DNA of 64,000 nt from Aceticella autotrophica. Lineage in GTDB: Bacteria; Bacillota; Thermoanaerobacteria; Thermoanaerobacterales; Thermoanaerobacteraceae. Under the pieces are notes generated by a model. It saw nothing but the letters and a program-made list of their open reading frames with translations, was not told the origin of the DNA and ran no database searches. A program made the position numbers and the translations under genes. Shown here one piece after another: positions 62,602 through 64,000 of this stretch. The stretch covers positions 310,001-374,000 of the forward strand of contig NZ_CP060096.1 in assembly GCF_017357865.1 (NCBI RefSeq), read 5' to 3'. Within the stretch, counting starts at the first letter, position 1; every line of letters starts with the position of its first letter.

Positions 62602-62760
62602 TTATTTTTGATTTTTTTCAACCCATTTTTTTGCTTCAATTACGGAAGATTCACTGGGAAGCTTTATATTTGCTTCCTTGCTCGTCTTTTTAATATTTTC
62701 TAATGAAGTATCATGTTTTTCTTTAGACCCTGTGTTAGATTTTTTACTTTTTCTTATCAT
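62602..62760 (-). CDS. Small spore-surface-type protein (52 residues)
   Basis: From ATG at 62760 behind GGAGTGAT: MIRKSKKSNTGSKEKHDTSL, then ENIKKTSKEANIKLPSESSV and IEAKKWVEKNQK. The KHDTSLENIKK, then LPSESSV-AKKWV, pattern resembles the short CDIF630_02480-type spore surface proteins of Clostridia. Lysine-rich and probably unstructured. The assignment is by memory of pattern; an upstream in-frame ATG at 62814 lacks a ribosome site. Confidence 0.6.
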   Translation of the reverse strand: MIRKSKKSNTGSKEKHDTSLENIKKTSKEANIKLPSESSVIEAKKWVEKNQK

Positions 62761-62845
62761 AAAAATCACTCCTTTAAAGGTATTATTATCAATGTGAATA
62801 AAAATATGAATCATAATTAAAAAAAAGAGGTTAAAATCCTCTTTG

Positions 62846-64000
62846 TTAGTTGTTTAAACTGTGAAGCGGCGCAGGTATTCTGCCTCCTCTTTTTACGAAT
62901 ATCTCAGAGGAAAAATTATTTACCTTCATAATCGGTGCATGTCCTAAAAGTCCTCCGAATTCGATATGGTCTCCTACTTTTTTGCCTGGCGCGGGTATTA
63001 CCCTGACGGCTGTTGTTTTTTTATTTATCATGCCTATTGCCATCTCATCGGCAATTATTGCTGATATTGTCTCTTCCGGTGTGTCACCCGGTATTGCAAT
63101 CATATCAAGACCGACTGAGCATACACATGTCATGGCTTCTAACTTTTCCAAGGAAATTGCTCCTGCTTCAACAGCACTTATCATTCCGGAATCTTCGCTT
63201 ACAGGTATAAAGGCTCCGCTTAAACCTCCCACGTATGATGATGCCATGACACCGCCTTTCTTGACGGCATCATTAAGCAATGCAAGCGCTGCTGTTGTAC
63301 CATGTGTTCCGCATTTTGAAAGCCCCATTGCTTCTAATATATTTGCGATACTGTCACCAATTTCTGGGGTTGGTGCCAGTGATAAATCAAGAATACCGAA
63401 AGAGGTATTAAGTCTCTTTGCTGCAAGTCTTCCTATAAGTTCTCCTGCCCGTGTTATCTTAAAAGAAGTTTTTTTGATCGTTTCGGATATCTGACCAAAA
63501 TCAGCCTGATTATCAAGCTTTGATAATGCTGCAAAGACAACCCCCGGTCCGCTTACTCCGACATTTATAACACATTCACCTTCACCGATACCATGAAAAG
63601 CCCCTGCCATAAAAGGATTGTCTTCTGGCGCATTACAGAAAACGACAAGTTTTGCCGCACCTATACCATCATTTTCTTTTGTAAGCATAGCTGTTTTTTT
63701 AACAATTTTCCCCATTATTGCAACAGCATCCATATTTATACCTGCTTTTGTTGTTGCTACATTAACAGATGAACATACGCGTTCGGTTGCTGCTAATGCT
63801 TCGGGAATAGAATCAATAAGATGCAGATCCCCATCAGTAAAGCCTTTATGAACCAAAGCAGAATATCCGCCGATAAAATTGACTCCAACAGCCTTTGCAG
63901 CAGCATCAAGAGTTTTTGCAACATTAACAAATTCTTCTTTGCTTTTAAGTTTATCTGCCACTATAGCTATTGGAGTAACGGAGATTCGCTTATTTACAAT
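62846..64000 (-). CDS. UPF0210 (PFL/DUF711) family protein, partial at the window edge
   Basis: On the minus strand the frame is open to base 64000, so the N-terminus (perhaps 65 residues) is outside. The visible part starts [20 protein letters not shown], the conserved [11 protein letters not shown] region of UPF0210 proteins, and continues [40 protein letters not shown] and [20 protein letters not shown] to the end [13 protein letters not shown]. Found as a partner of an ACT-domain protein in many Firmicutes; the function is unproven. The methionine at 63961 is not the real start. Confidence 0.88.
   Translation of the reverse strand: MVNKRISVTPIAIVADKLKSKEEFVNVAKTLDAAAKAVGVNFIGGYSALVHKGFTDGDLHLIDSIPEALAATERVCSSVNVATTKAGINMDAVAIMGKIVKKTAMLTKENDGIGAAKLVVFCNAPEDNPFMAGAFHGIGEGECVINVGVSGPGVVFAALSKLDNQADFGQISETIKKTSFKITRAGELIGRLAAKRLNTSFGILDLSLAPTPEIGDSIANILEAMGLSKCGTHGTTAALALLNDAVKKGGVMASSYVGGLSGAFIPVSEDSGMISAVEAGAISLEKLEAMTCVCSVGLDMIAIPGDTPEETISAIIADEMAIGMINKKTTAVRVIPAPGKKVGDHIEFGGLLGHAPIMKVNNFSSEIFVKRGGRIPAPLHSLNN

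Noticed and set aside
62982-63494. Plus-strand open frames opposite the UPF0210 gene
   Set aside because: Mirror of a conserved protein, no start signals.

Overview
The DNA is AT-rich and coding-dense, with strong GGAGG-type ribosome sites, a SpoVG homologue, a small clostridial spore-type protein, SLH (S-layer) surface proteins and a CRISPR repeat of the thermophilic-clostridial type. This points to an anaerobic, probably thermophilic Firmicute of the class Clostridia (Thermoanaerobacterales-like). The species is not decided by the sequence. Most of the window is accessory DNA; only about the last 5 kb looks like ordinary chromosome.

Layout. (1) 1-8.2 kb: a type III-B CRISPR effector operon (end of a CARF/HEPN-type ribonuclease, cmr1, cas10/cmr2, cmr3, a CARF protein with a RelE-like tail, cmr4, cmr5, cmr6), followed by a small membrane protein and a decayed one. 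(2) 8.9-10.7 kb: debris, with a group II intron 3' end, the last codons of a coupling-protein gene, the right end of a transposon, an IS21-type left end and the last codons of tadA. (3) 10.7-24.3 kb: a Tad/Flp-like pilus and secreted-protein locus (tadB, an interrupted tadC, two tiny pilins, TadE/TadG-like proteins, prepilin peptidases, CpaE-like ATPase, surface proteins). (4) 24.3-34.2 kb: plasmid/ICE-like backbone (spoVG, HD-GYP, RuvC-only TnpB with its right-end RNA, an hsdR remnant, RDD protein, parM, GTCGGACA iterons, parR, a truncated radical-SAM gene, a replication-relaxation protein, a VirD4-like coupling ATPase), with two very large GC-rich nested palindromes and an inverted pair of 259-bp structured elements. 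(5) 34.4-45.5 kb: two directly repeated IS30 copies flanking a restriction-modification island (controller, m5C methyltransferase, two nucleases, Vsr). The second IS30 is split by a 3.4-kb DDE/AAA-ATPase transposon. (6) 45.5-47.9 kb: a CRISPR array of 34 repeats with no cas1/cas2 nearby. (7) 48.1-51.0 kb: an SLH surface protein with tandem C-terminal repeats. (8) 51.4-59.0 kb: a complete type I R-M operon plus a YgjP-type metallopeptidase. (9) 59-64 kb: acyl-CoA synthetase, amidase/holin pair, siroheme reductase-like protein, small spore-type protein and a UPF0210 protein running off the edge.

How the parts relate. The Cmr complex would use crRNAs, possibly from the array at 45.6 kb, to recognise foreign transcripts. 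Cas10 keeps its GGDD motif, so it could make cyclic oligoadenylates that activate the CARF proteins. The type I and type II R-M systems add a second layer of defence. The Tad locus has lost all but the tail of its tadA motor, and its tadC carries an in-frame stop, so the pilus is probably not assembled now.

Most striking observations. tadC is interrupted by exactly 30 bp of duplicated target around 36 bp of foreign sequence, the geometry of one CRISPR repeat-spacer unit, as expected from off-target Cas1-Cas2 integration. A 121-nt structured RNA sits at the right end of the DDE/ATPase transposon and is preserved in two diverged copies with pairing-preserving substitutions. Nested palindromes flank the plasmid replication-relaxation gene.
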